The notes under the pieces were generated by a model. That model ran no database searches and was not told the origin of the DNA. It saw nothing but the letters and a program-made list of their open reading frames with translations. From contig JARKND010000005.1 of NCBI GenBank assembly GCA_029309925.1, forward strand, positions 868,001 through 932,000: a DNA stretch of 64,000 bases. Reading direction: 5' to 3'. Positions 33,064-42,219 of this stretch are shown piece after piece. This DNA is from Fulvivirgaceae bacterium JP3-4. Lineage in GTDB: Bacteria; Bacteroidota; Bacteroidia; Cytophagales; Cyclobacteriaceae. Positions within the stretch are counted from its first letter, which is position 1, and every line of letters starts with the position of its first letter. The translations under genes and the position numbers were made by a program.

Positions 33064-34839
33064 ATGAAAACGCTCCTCCTGTCCTTCACTATTCTCTCGA
33101 CTGCCGCGCGCATTATCGCGCAAACACCTACAGAGAGTTATCCCATTGATCCCGCTTCGGAAGAACAGGCTGGTGTGCCAAAAGGCGAGATCCTGAAATG
33201 GACCTTCAGCGATTCGAAAATATTTCCCGGCACCACGCGTGAGGTCAGCGTCTATGTCCCTGCGCAATATAAGGGAGATCAACCCGCCTGCGTTTATGTT
33301 AACCAGGACGGCATTCAGTGGAAAGCGCCAGCGGTGTTCAATAATCTCATCCACAAAAAAGAGATGCCGGTTACCATTGGAATTTTCGTAACACCAGGGG
33401 TAGTACCTGCGCTAAACAAGGAGACAGATCTTGACCGTTATAACAGAAGTTATGAGTATGATGGTGTGAACGGAAATTATGCGCGATTTCTTTTGGAGGA
33501 AATTTTTCCGTTTGTGGAGGCACAGAAAACAAGTGACGGTCGTGCCATCAAACTTTCAAAGAACGGTAACGACAGGGCTATTGGTGGATCGAGCAGTGGC
33601 GCAGTGTGCGCGTTTACGGCAGCCTGGGAGCGCCCGGAAGAATTCTCCAGGGTCTTTAGCGCTATAGGTACATACGTTGGTTTACGCGGTGCAGATCACT
33701 ATCACACGCTGATCCGCAAGCACGAGCCGAAACCCATTCGCATCTTTTTGCAGGATGGCAGCAACGATCTCAACATTTATGCAGGAGACTGGTGGAAAGC
33801 AAACGAAACGATCGAACGCGCACTTACATTTGCCGGCTACGATGTAAAGCATGTGTGGCGAGAGGGTGCCCACAACGGATCGCATGGCACGGCAGTTTTT
33901 CCCGAAGCAATGCGTTGGCTATGGCGCGATCATCCAAAATCAGTTTCACCTGGCCAGACAAAAAATGTTTTCCTCAATGATATACTTATCCCCGGTGAAG
34001 GATGGGAGCTTGTAGGTGAAGGTTTCGGATTCACAGAAGGTACAGCCGTGAATGCAAAAGGCGAAGTTTTCTTCCAGGATATTCCAAACGCAAAGACCTA
34101 TAAAATCACGCTTGATGGAAAACTTGAGCAATACAATCCTGATTCAAAAAAAGCCAGCGGAACGACCTTCTCAACGAGTGGTGAAATGATCACGATCACC
34201 GGTGGGTGGTCTGAGCCGCCAACGAAACAAGTACATCGTTACAGTAATGCCACGAACTATGAAGTGGTTGCCGATGCAACGCCCGGTAATGACATCACCA
34301 TCTCATACACCGGCAATATTTACATCACGTCACCCGATGGTCGCGAGAAGCCAAGCAAATTATATCTCATCAGGCCCAATGGCGAACGCATTGTGGTCGA
34401 TGAAGGACTGAAGTTTGCTAACGGACTTTGTCTTTCGCCAGATCAGACGCAATTGTATGTAACAGAATCTGCGTCCCACTGGGTGTGGGTTTATCAGGTT
34501 CAACCCGATGGGACTTTGAAACATAAACAAAAATACGGATGGCTTCATGTTCGCGACAGCGATGACAATGCATGGAGTGACGGACTCAAGTGTGATCGCG
34601 ATGGAAGGGTGTATGTAACTTCCCTGAGCGGTATCCAGGTGCTCGATCAACTGGGAAGAGTTAATGCGATAATTCCTGCACCGAAGACAAAAGGGCAGGT
34701 CTCAAACCTGTGTTTCGGTGGAGCAAATTTCGACATCATGTATGTGTCCGTTCATGACAAAGTTTTCCGGAGAAAAGTAAAAGTGAAGGGAGCGAACAAT
34801 TGGGATCGTCCACTAAAACCCGCAGCACCAAGGTTGTGA
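33064..34839 (+). CDS. Secreted esterase fused to an SMP-30/gluconolactonase-like beta-propeller
   Basis: From the ATG at 33064 the protein has 591 residues: signal peptide 1-20 (ending IIAQ), an esterase D/enterochelin-esterase-like alpha/beta hydrolase at about 30-300 with nucleophile S177 in IGGSSSGAV and a likely His in HNGSHG, then an SMP-30/gluconolactonase-like propeller at about 320-591 (FTEGTAVNAKGEVFFQD; FANGLCLSPDQTQLYVTES; NAWSDGLKCDRDGRVYVTS). It should be exported and hydrolyse ester or lactone bonds of plant-derived or sugar compounds. A second esterase follows 151 bases downstream. An upstream in-frame ATG at 32998 would precede the signal peptide and is less likely. Confidence 0.88.
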   Translation: MKTLLLSFTILSTAARIIAQTPTESYPIDPASEEQAGVPKGEILKWTFSDSKIFPGTTREVSVYVPAQYKGDQPACVYVNQDGIQWKAPAVFNNLIHKKEMPVTIGIFVTPGVVPALNKETDLDRYNRSYEYDGVNGNYARFLLEEIFPFVEAQKTSDGRAIKLSKNGNDRAIGGSSSGAVCAFTAAWERPEEFSRVFSAIGTYVGLRGADHYHTLIRKHEPKPIRIFLQDGSNDLNIYAGDWWKANETIERALTFAGYDVKHVWREGAHNGSHGTAVFPEAMRWLWRDHPKSVSPGQTKNVFLNDILIPGEGWELVGEGFGFTEGTAVNAKGEVFFQDIPNAKTYKITLDGKLEQYNPDSKKASGTTFSTSGEMITITGGWSEPPTKQVHRYSNATNYEVVADATPGNDITISYTGNIYITSPDGREKPSKLYLIRPNGERIVVDEGLKFANGLCLSPDQTQLYVTESASHWVWVYQVQPDGTLKHKQKYGWLHVRDSDDNAWSDGLKCDRDGRVYVTSLSGIQVLDQLGRVNAIIPAPKTKGQVSNLCFGGANFDIMYVSVHDKVFRRKVKVKGANNWDRPLKPAAPRL

Positions 34840-34889
34840 CAAATCATAGTCCCAAATTTTGGTTGTCGTTCCAGTTATATATACACCCT

Positions 34890-34931
34890 GCTTGCAGCTT
34901 GTAGCTTGCAGCTTGCAGCCTGTAGCTTGTA
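34890..34931. repeat. Heptamer tract (GCTTGCA type)
   Basis: Six uninterrupted 7-base words: GCTTGCA, GCTTGTA, GCTTGCA, GCTTGCA, GCCTGTA, GCTTGTA. It lies between the two esterase genes. Confidence 0.85.
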
Positions 34932-34990
34932 TGCCGCCCTCCTACTCTTAGACATTTTTGTTATCTTGACAATCCATTATCCCCACGTGT

Positions 34991-36223
34991 ATGAAAACAT
35001 TTCCAGCGATCATCATTGCCGCGCTGATCATCTCAGGTTGCGCGCAGAAAGAAAAGAAATCAACGGCTGATAAAAGTAAAGTAACGCTTGGCATCATCGA
35101 TAGCCTGGAATCGAAAATTCTGAAGGAGCAACGGAAAATATGGGTCTACACGCCACCAGACACAACCCGAAAATATCCACTCGTGGTGCTTCTCGATGGT
35201 GATGGTCATTATTCGTCCGTGGTCGGCATGATCCAGCAACTTAGCACCGTAAATGGCAATACGATTTTGCCTGAGATGGTGATCGTAGCCATTCCAAACA
35301 CAGACCGCACACGCGATCTTACACCTACGCACGTTGCCGTTGCCTTTGGCGATTCCACTTTTGTCAAGACGTCCGGTGGTGCAGATAACTTTGCGATGTT
35401 CATGCGGGATGAATTGTTTCCTTATGTTGAAAAGAAATATCCGGTTACGTCTTACCGTACGCTGATCGGGCACTCGTTTGGCGGACTCTTCGCGATCAAC
35501 ACGATCGTGCACCATCCCGACATGTTCAGCAATTACCTGGCGATCGACCCAAGCATGTGGTGGGACGAACGCAAACTGACGACACAAGCGCTTGAAGCAT
35601 TTTCAAAAAACGATTACACGAATAAGAATCTGTTTGTCGCTGTGGCGAACACGATGAACGAAGGTCAGACCCTTGAATCAGTGAAAAATGACACAGCAGA
35701 AGCCACTGCCCACATTCGTTCGATCATGCACTTCAATGAGCAGGTTCAGAAACTCAAAAATGGCCTGGGCTTCAGCTCAAAATATTATGGCGATGACGAC
35801 CATTCAAGTGTTCCGCTCATTGCCACCTACGATGGATTACGCGGCTTCTTCCACTGGTACAACATGAAGGCATTCAACAAATATTTTGACAAGGCCTCGA
35901 CAGCGACTCCGCAAGAAATGATCAGCCACATTAAGCAACACTACGAAAACATCTCGAAACACTATGGCTATACACAACTCCCTGCGGAAGGAAGCGTGAA
36001 CAGCATGGGATATGGCTTCATGTTTAATAAGATGCCGGAGAAAGCCTTTGCATGTTTTGAGCTGAACATTCAAAACTATCCGAAGAGTGCAAATGCGCAT
36101 GACTCTATGGGCGATTATTATCTATCGGTCAAAGACACGGTCCACGCAAAGGAATATTTCAACAAGGCGTTAGCTATCCAGCCACTGGATTACACGAAGG
36201 ATAAGTTGAGTAAGTTGAAATAG
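34991..36223 (+). CDS. Lipoprotein esterase (enterochelin esterase-like) with C-terminal TPR
   Basis: A 410-residue protein. It begins with a lipoprotein signal ending LIISGCAQ, so C17 is the lipidated residue. Residues about 30-290 are a PF00756-type alpha/beta hydrolase with nucleophile S162 in IGHSFGG, and DDHSSVP carrying the likely catalytic His. Residues about 330-410 hold tetratricopeptide-like repeats (AFACFELNIQNYPKSANAHDSMGDYY). This esterase-TPR layout is common in Bacteroidota IroE/Fes-like proteins; the real substrate is unknown. It follows the esterase-propeller gene. Its stop codon is the first word of a heptamer tract. Confidence 0.88.
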   Translation: MKTFPAIIIAALIISGCAQKEKKSTADKSKVTLGIIDSLESKILKEQRKIWVYTPPDTTRKYPLVVLLDGDGHYSSVVGMIQQLSTVNGNTILPEMVIVAIPNTDRTRDLTPTHVAVAFGDSTFVKTSGGADNFAMFMRDELFPYVEKKYPVTSYRTLIGHSFGGLFAINTIVHHPDMFSNYLAIDPSMWWDERKLTTQALEAFSKNDYTNKNLFVAVANTMNEGQTLESVKNDTAEATAHIRSIMHFNEQVQKLKNGLGFSSKYYGDDDHSSVPLIATYDGLRGFFHWYNMKAFNKYFDKASTATPQEMISHIKQHYENISKHYGYTQLPAEGSVNSMGYGFMFNKMPEKAFACFELNIQNYPKSANAHDSMGDYYLSVKDTVHAKEYFNKALAIQPLDYTKDKLSKLK

Positions 36224-36305
36224 TCACTAGTCACTGGTCATTAGTCATTAGGAATTGGGCATTAGGTATTAGGCATTAGGGAATTGGGAATTAGGCACTA
36301 GTAAA
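36221..36305. repeat. Heptamer tract (TAGTCAC/TTAGGCA type)
   Basis: About twelve 7-base words (TAGTCAC, TAGTCAC, TGGTCAT, TAGTCAT, TAGGAAT, TGGGCAT, TAGGTAT) begin at the esterase stop codon itself and run in phase. Similar TAGTCACTGGTCAT words occur at 31084-31104, 32710-32730, 45190-45215 and 46784-46815. Confidence 0.85.
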
Positions 36306-36380
36306 GGCACGATAAGCAGGATAATGGGTCATTATTCTCTCTTTAAATTGTGTATTTTGTATACGCGATCTATCAACCGT

Positions 36381-37280
36381 ATGAAAAAAATCCTCTTCAG
36401 TATTATTCTGCTTACTGGTATTAGTGGCTCTCACGTATTTGCATGCCTCAATGGTGAACATTACATACTTGCCGATGGGTCAACTTTGTTCATGGATGAG
36501 GAGGAAGGATATTCCGTACCGCGTGGTCACACCTTTTATGATGCCGAGATGGATCGTGCTTTACACAACCTCGATAGTTTATGGAAGCAGACGCGTGATG
36601 CTGACTACCTGTCTGACTATGCGCTCATACTGATCATCAAAAAGCGATATGCTGAAGCGGAGGAGATCTATCTGCAAATCGAAAAGGATTTTCCCGGAAG
36701 ATATTCCACAGCATCGAACCTCGGAACACTTTATGAACTTATCGGGCAAAACGAAAAAGCGTTGCAATGGATTTCCAAAGCGCTGGAGATCGACCCGAAA
36801 TCGCATTATGGCTCTGAATGGATTCACGTGAATATCCTGAAAGCAAAATTGAAGGGAGATGACGCCCTCAACGCAAGCTTTCTCCTGGGTACCGACTTCG
36901 GTAACTACAACGCACCCTCAAGCAAACTGTCCCATCAGGAACTGGTAGACCTCCAGTTGGCCTTATACTACCAACTCAATGAACGGATGTCATTCGTTTT
37001 GCCTCCTGATAAAATTGTTGGCGTCTTGCTGGCAAGTCTTGCCGATGTATTGTGGCTGAATGGCGAACAAAAAAATGCAGCAATTGTCTACAGTAAATCC
37101 CTCGACTATGAACCTGGCGCCAGGCTGGTGAATGAAAGGCTGGAGCGAGCGCAAGGAAGTAAATTGGAACTCAGACCTGGTTCACGAGTCGAACAAACGA
37201 ATTATTGGGCTCTGATCGGAGGAGTCGGTGCATTCATTGTGCTGGCGACTTTTGTTTTTATAAGGCATCGCACAAGCTGA
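36381..37280 (+). CDS. Secreted or membrane-anchored TPR protein
   Basis: From the ATG at 36381 (MKKILFSIILL) the protein has 299 residues with a signal peptide (to about residue 20). It has tetratricopeptide repeats at about 60-160 (YAEAEEIYLQIEKDFPGRYSTASNLGTLYELIGQNEKALQWISKAL) and another at about 215-245. One C-terminal transmembrane helix (YWALIGGVGAFIVLATFVFI, about 275-294) is followed by RHRTS. It is therefore probably a periplasmic TPR scaffold anchored in the inner membrane. It lies alone after the esterase pair; partners are unknown. Confidence 0.8.
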   Translation: MKKILFSIILLTGISGSHVFACLNGEHYILADGSTLFMDEEEGYSVPRGHTFYDAEMDRALHNLDSLWKQTRDADYLSDYALILIIKKRYAEAEEIYLQIEKDFPGRYSTASNLGTLYELIGQNEKALQWISKALEIDPKSHYGSEWIHVNILKAKLKGDDALNASFLLGTDFGNYNAPSSKLSHQELVDLQLALYYQLNERMSFVLPPDKIVGVLLASLADVLWLNGEQKNAAIVYSKSLDYEPGARLVNERLERAQGSKLELRPGSRVEQTNYWALIGGVGAFIVLATFVFIRHRTS

Positions 37281-37488
37281 TCGCGTGGGCCGTAGGCTTA
37301 TCATGATAGAATTCATCAGGAGCAGGCCTGACTTAAAGGAATGTGGAAGGGGCCGGCCGCAGACATCAATTAGATGCAGTCACCCTTCTCACTTCAGGTG
37401 AAGGGCCGGAGATGAGGTGATTTGATATTGAACAAGCATCATACTATTTTGTAATTCATTTCTCCACCAGAGAATCTTCCATAGCTAC

Positions 37489-38241
37489 ATGAAATACGCT
37501 TCTTCATTTTATACGATTACAATCGTCATCGCAGCAGGTTTGCTGAATTTTTCATGTTCACCTGTGCCGTATGCCAACGTGGGTCAGAACGTACCCTTGT
37601 TCAAGACAAAAGGAGAAGTGCGATTAGCCGGTCATTACAGTACAACGGATGATGCTGCAGGCATAGGTTTGCAGGCTGCTGCCGCAATTGATTCTTCACT
37701 TGCTGTAATGTCAAGTTTCTACAGCTTGAAAGCGGATGAATACGCTGATGGCTGGGATGGTCATGGAAGATATTTTGAAATTGGCCTGGGAAAATTTAAG
37801 ACCATCGGTCATTCAAATTTTGTGTATGACATTTTTGCTGGCGTTGGGTTTGGCAGAATCGAGAACCACGACAATGCCGGATCATCATTAAATGTCAACT
37901 TCATGAAGCCCTTTGTTCAAAGTTCTATCGGCTTATCCACGCCATGGTTCGAGCTTGCATTTACGCCAAGGTTTGCTCTTGTAAATAATACGAACTTTGA
38001 GAATAAGTTGATCGATCCGGTTGATTACAGCCAGGCGGAAAATTTCTTCAGGAAGAATAAAACGAAATTTGTGGTTGAGCCGGGGCTGACAATGCGCGCG
38101 GGCTACAAAGGCCTGAAAGCAAACTTTAATTTTTCGGTCTCCAGTTACAACCCCGGAGCTGAGTTCGAGGAGAGCAGTCCTAACATTGTTTACCTTGGCA
38201 TCGGTGTGTCAGCGCTTATCTCCAAACGGTATTCGGAGTGA
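37489..38241 (+). CDS. Hypothetical lipoprotein, outer-membrane beta-barrel-like
   Basis: A 250-residue protein with a lipoprotein-type signal ending LLNFSCSP (C23 lipidated). The mature part alternates hydrophobic and polar residues with many glycines and aromatic residues (GEVRLAGHYSTTDD; GLQAAAAIDSSLAVMSSFYSL; VYDIFAGVGFGRIEN), as in small outer-membrane barrels or surface beta-sheet proteins. No named family is recognised. It stands alone, and the gap before it (37281-37488) has nothing recognisable. Location at the outer membrane is likely from the signal and composition. Confidence 0.72.
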   Translation: MKYASSFYTITIVIAAGLLNFSCSPVPYANVGQNVPLFKTKGEVRLAGHYSTTDDAAGIGLQAAAAIDSSLAVMSSFYSLKADEYADGWDGHGRYFEIGLGKFKTIGHSNFVYDIFAGVGFGRIENHDNAGSSLNVNFMKPFVQSSIGLSTPWFELAFTPRFALVNNTNFENKLIDPVDYSQAENFFRKNKTKFVVEPGLTMRAGYKGLKANFNFSVSSYNPGAEFEESSPNIVYLGIGVSALISKRYSE

Positions 38242-38380
38242 GAGTGTTCCATGCTGTCGCATTAGCTGAAGTATTCGCATGGCTCAGGGTTCAGCGCGAG
38301 TCTATGTTGGTCAGTCTCCGAAAGCATAGCGGAAAAGGAAAAGGGGAGGACTGCTCGGCAGCACCTGAAAAGCCAAGCGC

Positions 38381-38412
38381 CAACACCCAACACGCAACAC
38401 CTAACAAGTAAT
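38381..38412. repeat. Short heptamer tract (AACACNN type)
   Basis: CAACACCCAACACGCAACAC continues as CTAACAAG; these are the same words as in the long tract at 32776-32996. The remaining 38242-38629 has a minus-strand frame ending at about 38477 (QPVSVFAEKKKIIAEFV) that may be a gene fragment, and no intact gene. Confidence 0.6.
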
Positions 38413-38629
38413 CAGCCAACCCCGATTAGCCAGCAGGTTTCAAGATTGCACTGGACTGACGTTGTAAAAAACCTTAATTCTCCAGCACTGCCACAAACTC
38501 GGCAATGATCTTTTTCTTTTCCGCGAACACCGACACGGGCTGGAAAACTTGAACCACGCATTCCGTATTCTTGAATGCATGACTAAACAAAATTGTAGCT
38601 ATATTTCGTTTTCAACCAAAACCCTCCAA

Positions 38630-39124
38630 ATGAAAAAGACCTTTCTAACCCTCGCAATTTGTTTTATCTCTTGTTTTGCATTCGCACAGTCATTGCCGGA
38701 TTTTAAGAATATTAAAATCGAAACCGCTGAAGATTCCAGAACAGTAGAGCCGCAGGCACTTCAGGCCGCGAACTACAATTTGTCCACACCTTTCTCATCT
38801 AAAGACCTGACACGTTACCAGGCATTAAGTTTCCTGATCCGCTGGATGTCTGCAACACCCGACTTCAAGTTTGATCTCGATCAGTCTGTCATGAAGTTTA
38901 TAAAAGGCAATGACGATGTTCTTGGATTATACATGGCGGGGATGTCGAAATACGTCCTTGAGAACAGGAATGATTCGAAAGATCCAAACAAGATCAAGTT
39001 AAACGCGATCAGCCATGTCCTTGACTACGCAGAAAATCCTGCAAATAATTTTAAATTATCGAAGAACCTGAAGAAACTTTCGGAAGCCAGGGCAAACAAC
39101 GAACTGGAGAAAGCACTCCAATAA
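38630..39124 (+). CDS. Secreted hypothetical protein
   Basis: A 164-residue protein from the ATG at 38630 (MKKTFLTLAICFISCFAFAQ), with a clear signal peptide cleaved after about residue 20. The mature part is helical and charged, with conserved-looking blocks ALSFLIRWMSATPDFKFDLD, FIKGNDDVLGLYMAGMSKYVLEN and AISHVLDYAENPANNFKLSK. The pattern is typical of Bacteroidota secreted proteins of unknown function. The longer frame to 38549 is not supported by a signal. No partner gene is adjacent. Confidence 0.78.
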   Translation: MKKTFLTLAICFISCFAFAQSLPDFKNIKIETAEDSRTVEPQALQAANYNLSTPFSSKDLTRYQALSFLIRWMSATPDFKFDLDQSVMKFIKGNDDVLGLYMAGMSKYVLENRNDSKDPNKIKLNAISHVLDYAENPANNFKLSKNLKKLSEARANNELEKALQ

Positions 39125-39329
39125 AAAGGAGTTACGCAAAACATGTTGCACCAGTCCCTGAGCGAAGCGAAGGGCCCTTTTATAGATTAATGCTTACGAA
39201 ATCGCCTGATGAGCCGTATAAAATATCGGTGACTTCGTAGAGTAACACTCTCAAATATCAGTCTCGCCACATCGACTTTAAGTCACTCTCGCGATGTCTC
39301 TATCTGACAGTCTGTGCGGACTTGAAAGG

Positions 39330-39367
39330 GGTCCTTCGGTTGTGCGCTGATAAATCAGCGCACCTCA
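39330..39367. repeat. 38-bp palindromic dispersed repeat, copy A
   Basis: GGTCCTTCGGTTG followed by TGCGCTGATAAATCAGCGCA and CCTCA; the palindrome is TGCGCTGAT-AA-ATCAGCGCA. The same 38 bp occur at 43618-43655 with two differences. The flanking 39125-39416 holds no gene. Confidence 0.8.
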
Positions 39368-39416
39368 GGAGCCGGTGCTCTTAATTTATTTTTTATTTTG
39401 GGTTGTGTTCCAGAAG

Positions 39417-39944
39417 TCACACGACAGGATTTGCTCCCAGATAGCTTCTCCGTTGTGTCCAAAGAAATGTGATAAAAGTGATCACGAGAGCGAGATATCC
39501 AATCAGCATGACATCATAGGAAAGTACTGGATCAAACTCCCTTAGGAATGTTGGGCAAACCAGTAAAACAACGGTGAGCAGCTTAAGGATGTCAAGAATT
39601 CGCTTTTCCGGTTTAGAATAGAAGTGCAATAAATAGGAAATGAGAATAGCGAGGTCGGAGATCAGGAGAATTTCTTTTGCACGTGGCAGATGCATGATTC
39701 TCATCACGCGTCCCACCAGCGTTACGCCCAGGCAGATCAGGATTATTTTAAAATGTCTTGTTTCAATCAGGCTACCGTTGATAACCATCGCTGCAACAGC
39801 GAGAATCTGAGCGGAAGCAAGCAGAAAAGAATTTTCCAGCGACTTAAACCGAAATATTTCCGGATAAAAATATTGTACTACCGCCATGCAGATGAAGAGG
39901 ATCAGGCCTGCAATTAAAAATCGGGTTGCGGCAAGTTTGCTCAA
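39417..39944 (-). CDS. Hypothetical multi-helix membrane protein
   Basis: A 175-residue protein with about five hydrophobic segments (about 7-25, 40-58, 63-82, 88-108 and 112-165, the last probably two). Short charged loops lie between, for example RVMRIMHLPRAKE. It resembles small DUF4345-like membrane proteins of Bacteroidota, but no signature is decisive. It is 60 bases upstream of the TPR gene at 40005-40808, which ends toward it on the same strand, so the two could share a transcript. Function unknown. Confidence 0.65.
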   Translation of the reverse strand: MSKLAATRFLIAGLILFICMAVVQYFYPEIFRFKSLENSFLLASAQILAVAAMVINGSLIETRHFKIILICLGVTLVGRVMRIMHLPRAKEILLISDLAILISYLLHFYSKPEKRILDILKLLTVVLLVCPTFLREFDPVLSYDVMLIGYLALVITFITFLWTQRRSYLGANPVV

Positions 39945-40004
39945 AGCGATTAATCAGTTTATCGTACGTTAAATATCAATCTAATGTCGGAGTCGATTCC
40001 GCAA

Positions 40005-40808
40005 TCAATCCGGATCGAAACCAAGAGATCTGGCGATCTCGTAAAAGCGCCTGGCTTCCTCTTCCGCTTCGAGTTGTTCGAGGTAAAGTCCTTTGAGATA
40101 ATAGCCATAGGCATATTTCGGTCTTAGGGAAATCAGCTTCCCTACTTCGAGCATTGCTTCGTCATAATAGTCAAGCTCGTAATATGCGATCGACAGCGTC
40201 TCATGACCATCTGCAAATTCGGGAAATTTATCCCGCCAGGGCTCGAGGATGCTGATCGCCTTCAGGTAATCTTCCTTGTCGATGTACAGATTTGCCATCG
40301 TATTTGCAATCGTGGTGTCCTGGTTCGGAAAATTTCCGAGAAGCTCAAGCGCCTTGTCAAGCTGTTTCTGCTCGCTCAGGCAATACACCATGTTTAACGT
40401 AGTAGTTAAGTGTTCCGGGAAGTAGCCGTGATACACATTAAAATCGTTCATCGCAGCGCTGAAATTATTTAACACTGAATAGCTCGCTCCCCGCACCTTA
40501 TAAAGCTCCACCAACTTTGGATTGCGGGTGATTGCTTTGGTTAATACTTCTGTCGCTTCTTTATGCTGCTCAAGTTCCTGCATATTGATAGCCTTCAGAT
40601 ACATATTGCCAGGCTCCGATGCAGCTCTCCTGCTCAGCTTCTTCAGGGCCTTAAGACTACCCTCAAAGTCCCCGGCCGTATATTTCGCCACAGCCTCATC
40701 GATGTATACGCTGTCCTGCGGTTTATGCCAGATGTAAATGATCTCTTCCGGCTGGGCATATGCAATTATACATAGCATTAGGAAGGTGAGGGTAGAAAGG
40801 AGTTTCAT
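40005..40808 (-). CDS. Secreted TPR protein
   Basis: From the ATG at 40808 (MKLLSTLTFLMLCIIAYAQ) the protein has 267 residues with a signal peptide of about 19. Six or more tetratricopeptide repeats follow, for example DFEGSLKALKKLSRRAASEPGNMYLKA, HKEATEVLTKAITRNPKLVELYKVRGA, and DYLKAISILEPWRDKFPEFADGHETL. It should act in the periplasm as a protein-interaction scaffold. The longer frame to 40940 adds residues that do not look like a signal. Partners are not evident. Confidence 0.85.
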   Translation of the reverse strand: MKLLSTLTFLMLCIIAYAQPEEIIYIWHKPQDSVYIDEAVAKYTAGDFEGSLKALKKLSRRAASEPGNMYLKAINMQELEQHKEATEVLTKAITRNPKLVELYKVRGASYSVLNNFSAAMNDFNVYHGYFPEHLTTTLNMVYCLSEQKQLDKALELLGNFPNQDTTIANTMANLYIDKEDYLKAISILEPWRDKFPEFADGHETLSIAYYELDYYDEAMLEVGKLISLRPKYAYGYYLKGLYLEQLEAEEEARRFYEIARSLGFDPD

Positions 40809-41032
40809 CTGCGAGGTTTTGTATAAAGATCGGAAAGGTTGTTTAATGGTGGTGTAGGGATTTGTAGGTTTTTTTTTGCTAAGCTGCAGATGTATTACCC
40901 AAATGATGTTAGTTGAAGGGACTTGAAAAAGGTCATGCAAAGCCTGGTGTGTATGCAGACGGATAATGCGTTATATGTGGAGAGGAGAGAGACGTAAAGG
41001 AAGAAGCGACAGAAGAAAAGGGAAAATAACTG

Positions 41033-41548
41033 TCAGAGCTTCCGTATCGAAATCAATTCACCCGTGAGCCTCCGTTCAACGTGAACTTTGTCTCCGACTG
41101 TTAACTGGTGAAACAATTTGCTGTCAACGGACGCGAGGTGCCCGGTCCCCGGGTGCAGAATGATCCGCTTCTTAGGTTTAAGAATTTTTTCCTTTACCTC
41201 GAACACTCCGACAAGTTTATAATGATAGGATACGGAAGTGAATCTGGTCTGCTCGCAAATGAAAAGGATAAAAAGTATAGTGGCCACTATTAGCGCCACG
41301 ATACCTGCCTTCGCCAGATAATCAAACCAGTCTGTTGGGAAATCCGATTGCAATAGCCTTCGCCTCGTGGGCAAAAAAGGTGCGAAGAAAACAAACAGTG
41401 CTGCGAACGCCAAAAGCTGCTTCCACTTGATCGGCTTGCCGCGTTTCTTGCTGACGGATTGGCCAAGTTCATGTCGGGTGTAAAATTCAGCGTTCTTCAA
41501 AGACTTAATATTTTCGCGCACAGTGTAGCAAAATGCAAAATATCTCAC
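41033..41548 (-). CDS. Hypothetical membrane protein, two transmembrane helices
   Basis: The open frame extends to an ATG at 41719, but that start overlaps the upstream same-strand gene by 74 bases. GTG at 41548, preceded by GGAG with 7-base spacing, gives a 171-residue protein; GTG at 41521 is another option. Hydrophobic helices lie around KQLLAFAALFVFFAPFL and AGIVALIVATILFILFI, followed by a soluble C-terminal domain of about 65 residues, beta-rich (VKEKILKPKKRIILHPGTGHLASVDSKLF). It lies just downstream of a DUF3592-like gene and may be functionally related to it. No named family. Confidence 0.6.
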   Translation of the reverse strand: MRYFAFCYTVRENIKSLKNAEFYTRHELGQSVSKKRGKPIKWKQLLAFAALFVFFAPFLPTRRRLLQSDFPTDWFDYLAKAGIVALIVATILFILFICEQTRFTSVSYHYKLVGVFEVKEKILKPKKRIILHPGTGHLASVDSKLFHQLTVGDKVHVERRLTGELISIRKL

Positions 41549-41645
41549 GTGTTGTCTCCTGCTGATGAGACATTTTGATTTGCAATATAAAAGGATTAGC
41601 CCGATCGGAAGTTGTACTTCAGATCCCAACGCCAGTCTGGAATAT

Positions 41646-42053
41646 TCACTCGAGCAGCGCAGTAATGTCGAACACTTCAAACAATACGAGCACGAGTCCG
41701 AAGGTGCCCGCAACAACAAGTGCCCGCGGAACTAATTCGAGCATCGTTCTTGAATCAATTTCCACATTTGTAGGGTCTTCAGGATCGTAGACAAGTCTGA
41801 CAATGCTTCCCTTTTGCTTTGGTGTCTCGCGACCGATGCGAAGCTCATGTGCGTACTCCTTATTGTCTGGCGTTTTGTAACGTACGATCGGGAAGTACGT
41901 TGTTGTCTCCCGGCCATACTCTACCCGGTGGTCAAATACGATCCCGTCCGCCTTTTTCCCATAGTGGACGAGGTGGCTCCATCTTTGCCAAAAATACGCG
42001 CCAGCTGCAATTAGTCCCCCGGAGACGAGCACAAGAATAATTTCCGAATTCAT
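41646..42053 (-). CDS. DUF3592-like membrane protein
   Basis: A 135-residue protein with an N-terminal helix (IILVLVSGGLIAAGAYFW), a soluble beta-rich domain (ADGIVFDHRVEYGRETTTYFPIVRYKTPDNKEYAHE, then GSIVRLVYDPEDPTNVEI), and a C-terminal helix (ALVVAGTFGLVLVLFEVF). The A.G.V......R.......YFPIVRY pattern and VRLVYDPEDP are the DUF3592 signature. Its role is unknown. It is transcribed toward the two-helix protein at 41033-41548, about 100 bases away. Confidence 0.8.
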   Translation of the reverse strand: MNSEIILVLVSGGLIAAGAYFWQRWSHLVHYGKKADGIVFDHRVEYGRETTTYFPIVRYKTPDNKEYAHELRIGRETPKQKGSIVRLVYDPEDPTNVEIDSRTMLELVPRALVVAGTFGLVLVLFEVFDITALLE

Positions 42054-42089
42054 AGTTACGATATAAATATGGTGGCAAGCGGTGCCCCT

Positions 42090-42124
42090 AATCTAAAATC
42101 TTAAATCTTAAATCTTAAATCTTC
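42090..42124. repeat. Heptamer tract (ATCTTAA type)
   Basis: AATCTAA followed by AATCTTA repeated three times and a final AATCTTC, all in 7-bp phase, between the DUF3592-like gene and the divergent TIGR04222-type gene. Confidence 0.8.
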
Positions 42125-42219
42125 CACCGAAGGGTACACGTCAACTTTTGATACTCAGCTCCCGAACTTCAATTTAGCTTTTTCCTCGTATCTTAGTAGA
42201 CCACCAATCCACCCCTGCT

